Positions 8,345 to 16,857 of a stretch of DNA of 64,000 nt are shown piece by piece. The notes below the pieces were generated by a model, which was not told where the DNA came from, did no database searches, and saw nothing but the letters and a program-made list of their open reading frames with translations. Numbering within the stretch: position 1 is the stretch's first letter; the number at the start of each line of letters is the position of its first letter. The stretch is from Hyphomicrobium sp. (lineage in GTDB: Bacteria; Pseudomonadota; Alphaproteobacteria; Rhizobiales; Hyphomicrobiaceae), in NCBI RefSeq assembly GCF_009026145.1, contig NZ_WBUE01000016.1, forward strand, positions 27,027 to 91,026, given 5' to 3'. Both the position numbers and the translations under genes were made by a program.

Positions 8345-9771
8345 CGCCCTTCCCGAACATCTCGATGATCTTCCTTTTGGCGGTCGTCTTCGCCGCGGTC
8401 ACGTTCGGCATTTGGCCGGCCGTCTACGCATCCGTTCTCTCCTTCCTGGCTTACAATTTCTTCTTCATCGAGCCGCTCCATACGTTCACTGTCGCCAAGC
8501 CGCACGAGCTCCTGGCGCTCTTCGTCTTCCTCGCCGTCGCGGTCGTGATCTCGACGCTCGCCGGAAGCGTACGCGACCAGGCGAGCATGGCGGCGAGCCG
8601 CATGCGCGCCACCCGGCGTCTTTACGAGTTCACGCGCAAGCTCTCGAGCGTCGCCGGCTACGACGACATCCCGGAAGCTGCCGTCGCTGCCATTCACGCA
8701 AGCCTCGCCAGACCTGCCGTGGCGCTACTCGATCGGCGGGGGGAGCTGGAGCTGCGCGCGGCGTGGCCGCCGGAGGAGAGGCTCGATACCGCGACCATGA
8801 CGGCGGCGCGCTGGTCGCACGAGCGCAACGAGCCGGCGGGAGCGGACACGACGACCTTACCGGCCGTGCCGTGGTATTTTGTGCCGCTCAAGACGGCGCG
8901 CGGTACGTTTGGCGTCATCGGTATCGGCCGTGACGGCGATGGCCGCAGCCTCGATGCTGAGGCGCGTACCCTGTTCGAGACGCTTGCCGAGCAGACCGCC
9001 GCGGCACTCGATCGCGCCTCGCTTGCGCGCGAGATGGTCGCGGCCCGCGGCGCCGCCGAGACCGAGCGGGTGCGCAACACGCTGCTGGCCTCCATATCGC
9101 ACGATTTCCGCACGCCTCTGGCCTCGATCCTCGGGTCGGCGACAAGTCTCCTCGAATATGGGGACAAGCTCGATACCAACGCCAAGAAGGAGCTGCTTGG
9201 CCAGATCAGAGGCGAAGCCGAGGATCTCGACGAGATGGTCCGCAACCTGCTCGCCATGACCCGTATCGATGCCGGGGCACTGGAAGTGCAGAAGGACTGG
9301 ATCGACCTGCGCGAGCTGGCCGAGAGGGTGGCCAGCGCCGCGCGCCGGCGGGGCGCCGCGCAACGCATAGAGGTCGTGCTTCCCGCCGACTTGCCGCTCG
9401 TCCGTGCCGACGCACGCCTTGTCGAGCAGGCGCTCGGCAACGCCGTCGCCAACGCCGTGGCGCACACGCCGCGCGAGACGCGCGTCGTGATCGACGCCGA
9501 TGTCGGGGGCGGCTCCGTGGCGCTGCGCGTGACCGACGATGGACCGGGTATCCCTGCCGAGGTGCTGCCGCACGTTTTCGAGAAGTTCGTCCATGCCGCA
9601 CCATCGGAACCGGGATTGGCTGATGGCGGCGAGAGCACCGGTCTCGGTCTCACCATCGCCAAGGGCATCATGGATGCGCACGGGGCCTCGATTGCTGCGG
9701 TAAGCCCTGTAACCAAGGGCCACGGCACGCGCATCATCTTCACGTTCCCCCTGAGCGAGACATCCAAATGA
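8329..9771 (+). CDS. kdpD: KdpD-type sensor histidine kinase, N-terminally truncated
   Basis: A 480-residue protein that matches only the C-terminal half of KdpD (usually about 900 residues). It begins inside the membrane domain (LNRLTPFPNISMIFLLAVVF) and keeps three of the four usual helices, a GAF-like region (about 110-230) and a complete kinase core. The H box is SHDFRTPLASI with the phosphorylated His at 258; an N box (GNAVANAVAHT) and a G box (DDGPGIP) follow. The universal-stress-protein-like N-terminal sensor region is absent. The GTG start overlaps the preceding short ORF, so translation may depend on reinitiation. It overlaps kdpE by four bases. With no kdpABC adjacent, its target is unclear. 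Confidence 0.85.
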   Translation: MLNRLTPFPNISMIFLLAVVFAAVTFGIWPAVYASVLSFLAYNFFFIEPLHTFTVAKPHELLALFVFLAVAVVISTLAGSVRDQASMAASRMRATRRLYEFTRKLSSVAGYDDIPEAAVAAIHASLARPAVALLDRRGELELRAAWPPEERLDTATMTAARWSHERNEPAGADTTTLPAVPWYFVPLKTARGTFGVIGIGRDGDGRSLDAEARTLFETLAEQTAAALDRASLAREMVAARGAAETERVRNTLLASISHDFRTPLASILGSATSLLEYGDKLDTNAKKELLGQIRGEAEDLDEMVRNLLAMTRIDAGALEVQKDWIDLRELAERVASAARRRGAAQRIEVVLPADLPLVRADARLVEQALGNAVANAVAHTPRETRVVIDADVGGGSVALRVTDDGPGIPAEVLPHVFEKFVHAAPSEPGLADGGESTGLGLTIAKGIMDAHGASIAAVSPVTKGHGTRIIFTFPLSETSK

Positions 9772-10457
9772 CGGGCAAGACCCGCGCGCTAGTGGTCGAC
9801 GACGAGGCGGCGATCCTACGCTTTCTCAAACCAGCGCTGGAAGCCAACGGCTACGAGGTTGCCGCTGCGATGACCGTCGGCGAGGCGCTGAAGGGCATCG
9901 CCAAGCAAGCACCCGATGTCGTCGTGCTCGATCTCGGCCTTCCGGATGGGGACGGCAAAGACGTCATCCGCCAAGTGCGGCAGTGGTCGGACGTACCCAT
10001 CATCGTGCTCTCGGCGCGCGAGCGCGAAGCCGAGAAGATTGAGGCGCTCGACCTCGGCGCCGACGACTTCGTCAACAAGCCGTTCGGGATGGGCGAGCTG
10101 ATGGCGCGGTTGCGCGCCGCGCTCCGGCACCGCGCGCAGCGTCAGGGCGAGACGACCGTCCTGAAGCTCGGCCAGATCGAGATCGACACCGTCCGACATC
10201 GTGCCACGCGCGCCGGGTCCGAGCTGAAGCTGACGCCCAAGGAGTTCGAGCTCTTGGCCTGCCTGGTGCGGCATGCGGGCAAGGTCATGACGCACAGACA
10301 GCTGCTCATGGCCGTGTGGGGCCCTGCACATGCGCAGGATACTCAATATCTGCGTGTCTACGTAGGGCAGCTGCGCCAGAAGGTCGAGGAGGACCCAGAT
10401 GATCCCAAGATCATCGTGACCGAGCTCGGCGTTGGCTACCGCCTCGCTGAGGCGTGA
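9768..10457 (+). CDS. kdpE: KdpE-type OmpR-family response regulator
   Basis: A 229-residue regulator with an N-terminal receiver domain and a C-terminal OmpR/PhoB winged helix. The acidic pair is DDE at 11-13, the phosphoacceptor is Asp55 in VVVLDLGLPDGDG, and the conserved Lys lies in NKPFG. The winged helix contains LTPKEFELLACLVRHAGKV and ends in VGYRLAEA. The ATG overlaps the kdpD stop (ATGA), the normal kdpDE arrangement. In intact systems KdpE activates kdpFABC under potassium limitation; here that operon is missing from the locus. Confidence 0.92.
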   Translation: MTGKTRALVVDDEAAILRFLKPALEANGYEVAAAMTVGEALKGIAKQAPDVVVLDLGLPDGDGKDVIRQVRQWSDVPIIVLSAREREAEKIEALDLGADDFVNKPFGMGELMARLRAALRHRAQRQGETTVLKLGQIEIDTVRHRATRAGSELKLTPKEFELLACLVRHAGKVMTHRQLLMAVWGPAHAQDTQYLRVYVGQLRQKVEEDPDDPKIIVTELGVGYRLAEA

Positions 10458-10743
10458 CTTCAGCTCATGGCGGATGCTGTCGAGGTCATAATCTCGGTCC
10501 CCTTCCGCCTGTGGGGCTATACCCTCGCATCTTCCGCCATCCCGCGTGGTCGCTGCGGGCGGATCTGAGAATGTGGCGTCTTCGGGCTTTGCGGTGAGCT
10601 AGAACTCGAGCGCTGGGCTTCGAACCGGCTCGCTAGCGCATTCGCGCTTGCTGCGGGTCATTGACGGATGGGCGGCGTTCTGGTGTTGTCTGCACCCCCA
10701 CTAGGAGAGGCCCGGCCGCTATACGAGTCGGCCTGCGAGGTCC

Positions 10744-12042
10744 GTGCTCGAAATCTTCATCGTCCTGTGCCTCGTCGTCTTGAACGGCGTGTTCGCTCTG
10801 TCCGAGCTGGCGATCGTCTCGGCGCGCCGCGCAAAGCTGAGGGCTCTCGCCAAAGCCGGGCGCAAGGGGGCGAGAAGCGCGCTCGCGCTCGCCGACGATC
10901 CCGGCCGGTTCTTGTCCACGGTGCAAATCGGCATAACCCTCGTCGGCATCCTCGCCGGCGCCTTCTCGGGCGCGACGCTCGGCATCGAGCTGGAGGATTA
11001 TCTGATCGCGCGTGGCCTGCCACGCGATGTGGCCGAGGCGCTGGGGCTTGGCGTCGTCATCGTTGCCATCACCTACCTGTCGCTGATCATCGGCGAGCTG
11101 GTTCCGAAGAACTTGGCGCTGCGCAATGCCGAAGCCATAGCCTGTGCCGTCGCGCCGATGATGACCGTTCTCGCGCGCGTTGGTTCTCCCTTGGTGTGGC
11201 TGCTCGATAGCTCGACCAAGCTCGTCCTGCGCTTGACGGGGCAAGCGCCGCAGCCGGCCGCGGCGGTCACCGAAGAGGAGATCAAGACGCTCGTAGCCGA
11301 GGCCGAGAGCGCCGGCGTCTTGGAGAGCGACGAGCGGCAGATGATTGCCGGCGTGTTGCGCCTGGGCGATCGCGCCGTCCTCGGCCTTATGACGCCGCGC
11401 ACCGACGTCGATTGGATCGACCTGGCCTCTGACGAGGCCGACATCCGGGCGCGGCTGATCAGTACCGGTCACTCGCGCCTGCCGGTCGGCGAAGGCTCGC
11501 CCGACGCAATGATCGGCGTCGTGCAGACGCGCGAGCTGCTCGCTGCGCTCCTTGCCGACAAACCGCTCGACGTGCGCGGCCACGCGCGCCAAGCCCCCAT
11601 CATTCCGGAGACCATGGATGCGCTCGACGTGCTGCAAGTGCTGCGCGAGGCGCCGGTACCCATGGCTCTGATCCACGACGAGTATGGGAATTTCGAAGGC
11701 CTCGTCACGCCGGCGGACATACTCGAGGCCATTGCCGGCGTCTTTCATTCCGATGCCGAGGGTCGCGAGCCCTATGCAGTCGAGAGGGACGACGGCTCAT
11801 GGATTCTCTCCGGCGCGATGCCGGCCGACGAAATGGCGGAAATGCTGGAGATCACGCTGCCCGGGAGCCGAGACTACCAGACTGTTGCCGGCTTCGTGCT
11901 GGCGCTCCTGCATCATCTTCCCGTGACAGGGGAATCCGTCGCTGCGTTCGGCTGGCGCTTCGAGGTCGTCGACCTCGACGGCCGCCGCATCGACAAGGTG
12001 CTCGCCACGCGCATTCAGGCGCTGCGCCGCCGACAGGCCTGA
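10744..12042 (+). CDS. Hemolysin-family membrane protein (CNNM domain, CBS pair, CorC_HlyC domain)
   Basis: A 432-residue protein of the YfjD/YtfL/CorB type. An N-terminal DUF21/CNNM membrane domain (about 1-190) opens with LEIFIVLCLVVLNGVFALSE and includes QIGITLVGILAGAFSG. It is followed by a CBS-domain pair (about 205-330; MTPRTDVDWIDL opens the first) and a C-terminal CorC_HlyC FAD-like domain (about 345-425). Relatives act in magnesium or other divalent-cation efflux; the hemolysin name is historical. The start is GTG, about 285 bases after kdpE, so it is probably a separate unit. It converges on the MFS gene. Confidence 0.9.
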   Translation: MLEIFIVLCLVVLNGVFALSELAIVSARRAKLRALAKAGRKGARSALALADDPGRFLSTVQIGITLVGILAGAFSGATLGIELEDYLIARGLPRDVAEALGLGVVIVAITYLSLIIGELVPKNLALRNAEAIACAVAPMMTVLARVGSPLVWLLDSSTKLVLRLTGQAPQPAAAVTEEEIKTLVAEAESAGVLESDERQMIAGVLRLGDRAVLGLMTPRTDVDWIDLASDEADIRARLISTGHSRLPVGEGSPDAMIGVVQTRELLAALLADKPLDVRGHARQAPIIPETMDALDVLQVLREAPVPMALIHDEYGNFEGLVTPADILEAIAGVFHSDAEGREPYAVERDDGSWILSGAMPADEMAEMLEITLPGSRDYQTVAGFVLALLHHLPVTGESVAAFGWRFEVVDLDGRRIDKVLATRIQALRRRQA

Positions 12043-12062
12043 GCGTCGGCGGAGCCCCAGCG

Positions 12063-13805
12063 TCACTGGAAGAGCACAAGCGCCTTCTCGACGGTGTTCC
12101 AGATTCCCCAGGCGAGCGGGATGCCGACGAGCAGCCAGAACAAGGTGGACTTGAAGGTGATGCCGCCCATGCCGATGCCGTAAGAGCCGGTTCTCACGGG
12201 ACCCGTCGCCTCATGCAACTTGGCCAGCTCGGCGGCGACGTCAGCCTCGCTCATGTGCCATTTGTGGTTGACGGGGTGTACGAGAAGATTGGCGATGAAG
12301 CCAACGACCAGGAGCCCAGCCAGAGTGTAAAAGATGGGTCCGTAGATCTGGTCGGGCGCGATGCCGGCGGCCTGGCGCGTGTCGTGCATGTAGTTGACGA
12401 TGACGGGCCCGACGATGCCCGCCGTCGACCAGGCGGTGAGAAGCCGTCCGTGGATGGCGCCCACGAACTGGGTGCCGAACATGTCGGCTAGGTACGCCGG
12501 TATGGTCGCGAAGCCGCCGCCGTACATGGAGGCGATGATGCAGATCGCGCCCACGAACACCGCCAGGAGCTTCCACTCGGCCGCGAACGAGGCCAGCACA
12601 TAAAGCGCGGCGCCGAGGACGAAGAAGATGAAGTAGGTGGTCTTGCGCCCGAGGTGGTCGGAGGACGAGGCCCAGGCAAAGCGGCCGAAGATGTTGAACA
12701 GGGAGATGAGACCGACGAAGCCGGCGCCGACCGCCGCTGCTTTTGCCAGCAGAGCCGCATTCTTCTTGAGCTCGAGGTAGCCGATATCCGGGCTGCCGGC
12801 CAACGCGCCGCCGAAGGTCTCCTGCAGCATCGGGGAAGCAGCGCCGATAATGCCGATGCCCGCCGACACGTTCATGGTCAGGATGATCCACAACAGCCAG
12901 AACTGCGGGGTCTTGTGTGCATCCTTGAGGTGTACGTTGTTGGAGGTGATCATGCGGTTGCCGTTGGCCGGCGGCGTCCATCCCTCGGGTTTCCAGCCGG
13001 CGGGCGGCAGGCGATAGCCGAAAGCGCCGATCAGCATGAAAGCGAAATAGATGGCCGCCATGGCAACGAAGGTCTGCCACACGCCGACGTCGGTTGCCGA
13101 GCGGAAGCCGCTCCACTCGAAGGAAAAGTCGCCGATCGAATAGGCGCCGCCGCTGAGGCCGTTCATCAGGATGGCGGCGAGCGGCGAGCCGATCATGGCG
13201 CCGCCGCCGAAGCCCATGATGGCCATGCCGGTCGCCATGCCGCGCCGGTCCGGGAACCATTTGATGAGCGTCGATACCGGCGAGATATAACCGAGGCCGA
13301 GACCGATGCCGCCGATGACGCCGGCGCCGAGCCACATCAGCCACAGCTGGTGGATGTAAACGCCGAGCGCGCCGATGAGCAGGCCGCCGCACCAGCACAG
13401 CGCCGAGACGAGGCCCGCCTTGCGCGGACCTACGCGCTCCAGCCACCCGCCCCAAATCGCCGCGGAGATGCCGAGCAGCAGGAAGAAGAACGTAAACATC
13501 CAGCCGAGATCGAACTGGCTCCAATTGCAGTCGGTGGCGGTCAGGGCGTGCAGGGTGCCGATCGACTTTTCGGTGAAGGTGACGGCGCCGGCCGAGCATT
13601 CGGGCAGCGGCTTGCCGTCGGCACCGAGGAGGGCGCCCTGCAACGGCTTCCAGAACACCGAAAACCCGTAGGCCATGCCGATGCACAGATGGATGCATAG
13701 TGCGGCGGGCGGGACGAGCCAGCGGTTGAAGCCGGGTTTGGCAATGATGCGCTCTCGGGAGAGCAGCGGCGCGCCGACTTCCTCCGCGGTTACAGTGCTG
13801 GCCAT
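12063..13805 (-). CDS. OFA-family MFS transporter (oxalate/formate antiporter-like)
   Basis: A 580-residue major facilitator protein of the oxalate:formate antiporter (OFA) family. It has about 12 helices, beginning with NRWLVPPAALCIHLCIGMAYGF and the motif-A-like KWFPDRRGMATG. Two insertions make it longer than OxlT (about 420): a periplasmic loop after TM1 containing LPECSAGAVTFTEKSIG, and an extended region between helices 6 and 7. The long form is common in Alphaproteobacteria. The start at 13805 is chosen over the upstream frame (13961) because a GGGAAGGGAA purine tract precedes it and the extra residues are not protein-like. The substrate, probably a mono- or dicarboxylate, is not known. 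Confidence 0.9.
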   Translation of the reverse strand: MASTVTAEEVGAPLLSRERIIAKPGFNRWLVPPAALCIHLCIGMAYGFSVFWKPLQGALLGADGKPLPECSAGAVTFTEKSIGTLHALTATDCNWSQFDLGWMFTFFFLLLGISAAIWGGWLERVGPRKAGLVSALCWCGGLLIGALGVYIHQLWLMWLGAGVIGGIGLGLGYISPVSTLIKWFPDRRGMATGMAIMGFGGGAMIGSPLAAILMNGLSGGAYSIGDFSFEWSGFRSATDVGVWQTFVAMAAIYFAFMLIGAFGYRLPPAGWKPEGWTPPANGNRMITSNNVHLKDAHKTPQFWLLWIILTMNVSAGIGIIGAASPMLQETFGGALAGSPDIGYLELKKNAALLAKAAAVGAGFVGLISLFNIFGRFAWASSSDHLGRKTTYFIFFVLGAALYVLASFAAEWKLLAVFVGAICIIASMYGGGFATIPAYLADMFGTQFVGAIHGRLLTAWSTAGIVGPVIVNYMHDTRQAAGIAPDQIYGPIFYTLAGLLVVGFIANLLVHPVNHKWHMSEADVAAELAKLHEATGPVRTGSYGIGMGGITFKSTLFWLLVGIPLAWGIWNTVEKALVLFQ

Positions 13806-14036
13806 GGTGCGTTCCCTTCCCCCGAAGTCCCATTTTTGCGGCGGCTGGCGCCTGGCGCCGCCGCTCTTCTCCCTTTCTTGGCATGGGTTTGCCGTCACGA
13901 TCAACGAATCTGGTAGGCGGGATGGGGTGCCGGCGAATGCCATGCCCGCCAGAGGGGGCAAACGCGGATCCGCGTGCGGGGCGCCTGGCGCCCCGCTTCC
14001 TCACTGTGCCGCTAACGGACTATTGGCGCGCGTACT

Positions 14037-14603
14037 TTATGCCGCCCGCTCGCTGCTCAGCGCCGTATGCGGGGCATGATGGCCGTCGACGCGGAAGGGG
14101 ATGCACTCGGCGGCGAGCCGGTTGGGGCCCATGCCATCGAGGGCCGCGAGCATGCGTCCCTCGCGTTTGAGGAACGTGTCGGCCAGCGCGACGAAGCGCC
14201 GGTTGGGCACGGCCGTGTCGGAGGCACGCCGCAACGCCAGGGCAATGGCTCGCTCGGGTGCCTGCGGATTGAGCGCACACAGGGTAATGAAGGCGGTGGC
14301 GGTGGAGCGGCTGAGGCCGGCGTAGCAGTGGATGAGCAGCGGCGCCCGCCGGTCCCAGCCGCGGACGAACTCGATCAGCTGGCCGACGTGCTGCTCGGCG
14401 GGGGCAATGGCGCCGTCCCGCTCCTCGACGATGTCGTGCATATCCAGTCGCAGATGCCGCTCGGGCGCCACACCGGCGGGTGTGAGAGGGGCAAGTTCGG
14501 CATTGATGGCGCTGATGAGATGGCGTGCGCCGCTATGCTCGAGGACCTCCGGGATGTGCCTCAGCGCGCAGACGTGGACAGAGGCGGAGGGCTTAAGCTG
14601 CAT
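14037..14603 (-). CDS. Dual-specificity/tyrosine phosphatase family protein
   Basis: A 188-residue cytoplasmic phosphatase. The P-loop is HCYAGLSRS with nucleophile Cys93 and Arg99, matching the C-x5-R signature. A general-acid Asp is likely in the DMHD segment near residue 55. The type is common in Rhizobiales, where it is annotated as tyrosine phosphatase family protein; its targets are unknown. The longer frame to 14666 has an atypical N-terminus, and Met at 14603 gives a normal length. It stands between the OFA transporter and tRNA-Arg with no clear operon partner. Confidence 0.85.
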   Translation of the reverse strand: MQLKPSASVHVCALRHIPEVLEHSGARHLISAINAELAPLTPAGVAPERHLRLDMHDIVEERDGAIAPAEQHVGQLIEFVRGWDRRAPLLIHCYAGLSRSTATAFITLCALNPQAPERAIALALRRASDTAVPNRRFVALADTFLKREGRMLAALDGMGPNRLAAECIPFRVDGHHAPHTALSSERAA

Positions 14604-14797
14604 GATCGAATCTTTCTGGTTTCCAATGCTTAGGCGGGGTGTGCCAGCGAACCATGACCGTTTCAAGAAGCCGGCGTTCGTGGTCGTGTACAGGGCGTAG
14701 TTCCTGGCAACTCAGTGGCTTGCCAGCCCGACGCGGGCGGCTTATCCACGTCACTCACCGTGCGGTAGGGCTACCATGATATAGGTGGCCAGCAAGG

Positions 14798-14874
14798 GAT
14801 CCCGTAGCTCAGTTGGATAGAGCATCTGCCTTCTAAGCAGAGGGTCGCAGGTTCGAATCCTGCCGGGATCGCCA
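14798..14874 (+). tRNA. tRNA-Arg (anticodon TCT)
   Basis: A complete cloverleaf. The acceptor stem GATCCCG pairs with CGGGATC, the D stem is GCTC/GAGC, and the anticodon stem TCTGC/GCAGA closes the loop CTTCTAA with anticodon TCT. The T arm is GCAGG-TTCGAAT-CCTGC, and CCA is encoded at 14872-14874. Confidence 0.97.
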
Positions 14875-14986
14875 CCTTGTTTCAATTCCTTATGAGCGCG
14901 CTGCTGCCTTCATTCTGAAGCGCTTTTCTTGGGCTCATTCTGAATTTTGGCCGCTGTCTGTTCCCTTTCGACCTACGCACGCCGCT

Positions 14987-15268
14987 TGCGGGCATTATCG
15001 CGCATTTCTCAGCCTGCTGCGCAACGCGCCGACTTGGGAGCGGGCGACGAAGGACTATGGCCGCATAAACGTGCCGGTGCTGATTGTCTGGGGGGACTGC
15101 GACTGGGCGAAGCCGTCCGAGCGGGAGCGTGATAGCCGTCTTGTTCCCGGTGCCGCGACGGCGACGGTTGCGGGCGGGGGACATTTCCTGCCGCTCGATC
15201 GGCCGCACGAGTTGGCGGAACTGATCATCGGCTTCGCCGCATCGATTGATCCAGTGATCCCACGCTGA
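14987..15268 (+). pseudogene. Alpha/beta-hydrolase, C-terminal remnant
   Basis: About 94 codons in one frame match only the C-terminal third of an alpha/beta hydrolase. There is a cap-domain-like helix (HYRAFLSLLRNAPTWERA), the strand and acidic residue VPVLIVWGDCDWAKP, and the catalytic-His segment GGGHFLPLDRPHELAEL. The nucleophile-elbow half of the enzyme is missing, and the sequence upstream toward tRNA-Arg is unrelated. No credible start or ribosome site precedes it, so I take it as a decayed fragment, perhaps left by rearrangement at the tRNA. Confidence 0.7.
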
Positions 15269-15341
15269 CTTCGCGGCGCGACGCATCGGGCGTCGATTTC
15301 GCCGCCCGCAAGGGTTCGTCAGGCAACTTCGTCGATCGGCG

Positions 15342-16325
15342 CTAGGGCAACCGCAGCACCACCTTGCCGACGATACGCGAGCTCAGCTGATGGAGTTGAA
15401 GCCTGCGCATTAGGGGACGCAGCCCCAACGCGGCGACGAGCCTCCGCGCCGCATTGTACGCGGTGCAAACCGCCCACGCCGCCGGGCCAAGGGTTCGGAC
15501 GTTGAAGACGACTCCTTGCGGCGTGTGCAACGGATTGCCGGTCCAGCAATGGCGCGACGGCATTGGCAGGCCACGGCGTTGGCGTGCACGGTTGCCGAGG
15601 CCATGGATGGACGAGGCGAACGCCGCACTGGAACTGACGATCCGCGGCGCGACACCGAAGATCTCGAGGCCAAACCGCCAAGGCTGCCGGAAATCGGTGT
15701 CAACCGGCCAGTACCTCTTGAGCGGGCACAGAAATCTTTTCGCCCCCGTGCGGCTGACGAGATAACCGGTGGTCGTTTCAGGCACGCGCGAATAGCGGAC
15801 GATGCGGCGGCTGTCGTCGAGCTCGGCGATCGGCTTCACCGCGCGGTTGCTGTCCTGACAAATGTGGACGATGTCCCAGCCGGCCGGCAGGTTATCGAGC
15901 ACATTGGCGATGATCTCGCGCATGTTGGCAGGAAGTACGGCATCGTCTTCGAGGATAAGCGCGTAGTCCAAGTCGCGTTCGACGATCGATTGCATTGCCG
16001 TTAGGTGACTGGCGTAGCAGCCAACCTCGCCGGGCTTCAGCTGCGAGTGCAGCTTGCCGTCCGTGAAGAAAAAATCCTTGAGCTGTGCAGGAACTGACAG
16101 ACCCTCTACGCCGACAACCCGCTCGGCGGGAAGCTCGGCCAGGCGTAGATACTGACGGATCGCGATCCGCCGCGCCTCGTCAACCTCTCGGTTGATGTAA
16201 AAGGTTGGAATCGCATTCAGATTGAGAGCGCGGGACGCTTGCGCATTCCAGGCATCCCAGCCGTCGCGGGCGGCGTCGCGAGGGAGCCTGGCTGCGGGTT
16301 CAACAAGCATACACGACAACTCCAC
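15342..16325 (-). CDS. Glycosyltransferase family 25 protein
   Basis: A 327-residue GT25-type (LPS/glycan biosynthesis) glycosyltransferase. The conserved N-terminal strand is PTFYINREVDEARRIAIRQY. The segment GEVGCYASHLTAMQSIVERD and the acidic metal/sugar-nucleotide motif ALILEDDAVLP at about 140-150 follow, then a TTGYLVSRTGAKRFL region. Members transfer hexoses in LPS core or collagen glycosylation. The gene is solitary, without other polysaccharide genes in view. The C-terminal 60 residues are basic and poorly conserved. The start could also be Met6. Confidence 0.85.
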   Translation of the reverse strand: MELSCMLVEPAARLPRDAARDGWDAWNAQASRALNLNAIPTFYINREVDEARRIAIRQYLRLAELPAERVVGVEGLSVPAQLKDFFFTDGKLHSQLKPGEVGCYASHLTAMQSIVERDLDYALILEDDAVLPANMREIIANVLDNLPAGWDIVHICQDSNRAVKPIAELDDSRRIVRYSRVPETTTGYLVSRTGAKRFLCPLKRYWPVDTDFRQPWRFGLEIFGVAPRIVSSSAAFASSIHGLGNRARQRRGLPMPSRHCWTGNPLHTPQGVVFNVRTLGPAAWAVCTAYNAARRLVAALGLRPLMRRLQLHQLSSRIVGKVVLRLP

Positions 16326-16857
16326 TTACGCGGATACAAGAACTGCCGCACGAGCGCTCAGGCTTGATGTTCTAGCATCGTGAATATCCGTTAGGCGAGC
16401 AGGTTCTATCGGGCGCCGAGCTTCCCTGCCTAATTGTTGCGCAGCTGCCTCGCACGCCGATGCGGCGCTACTTGGGTGGCCGACTGCCGATTCTGTGCAG
16501 AACTTTCAACAAACGGCGGATATGTGATTCGATGCACTCGCGCCCCTGGCGGCCAGCCTCTAGTCCTGGGCGAGACGATAATGACCGGGGTGCGGGGCCA
16601 TGCGGCGCAGTATTTTAGACGTATGTCTGTTCAATTCTCCCTTCCACACGTTGCGGGCAATGTTCTGGAACATAAGGACTTTGGGCTTTACTTGGTGGGC
16701 GTGGTGTCTCGCGAAGAATACTTGCACCGCACTCGGTGAGTATTATTGCAGCGCGGGCGATGCATTAGGCGTGCGGCCCAAAACCATGCGTGTCGCCGCT
16801 CGGATCTTGCGCTGACTAGCTAGCGAGAGGGGCCAAGCACCCTTCCCGACTCCCCGC
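16326..16857. other. Intergenic region without recognisable genes
   Basis: It lies between the GT25 gene and the DUF1236 gene, both on the minus strand. Plus-strand ORFs at 16434-16739 and 16600-16815 have no family resemblance and no convincing ribosome sites. I see no repeat or RNA gene. Confidence 0.4.

Noticed and set aside
16434..16739. 101-codon plus-strand ORF between the GT25 and DUF1236 genes
   Set aside because: No family resemblance and no convincing ribosome site.
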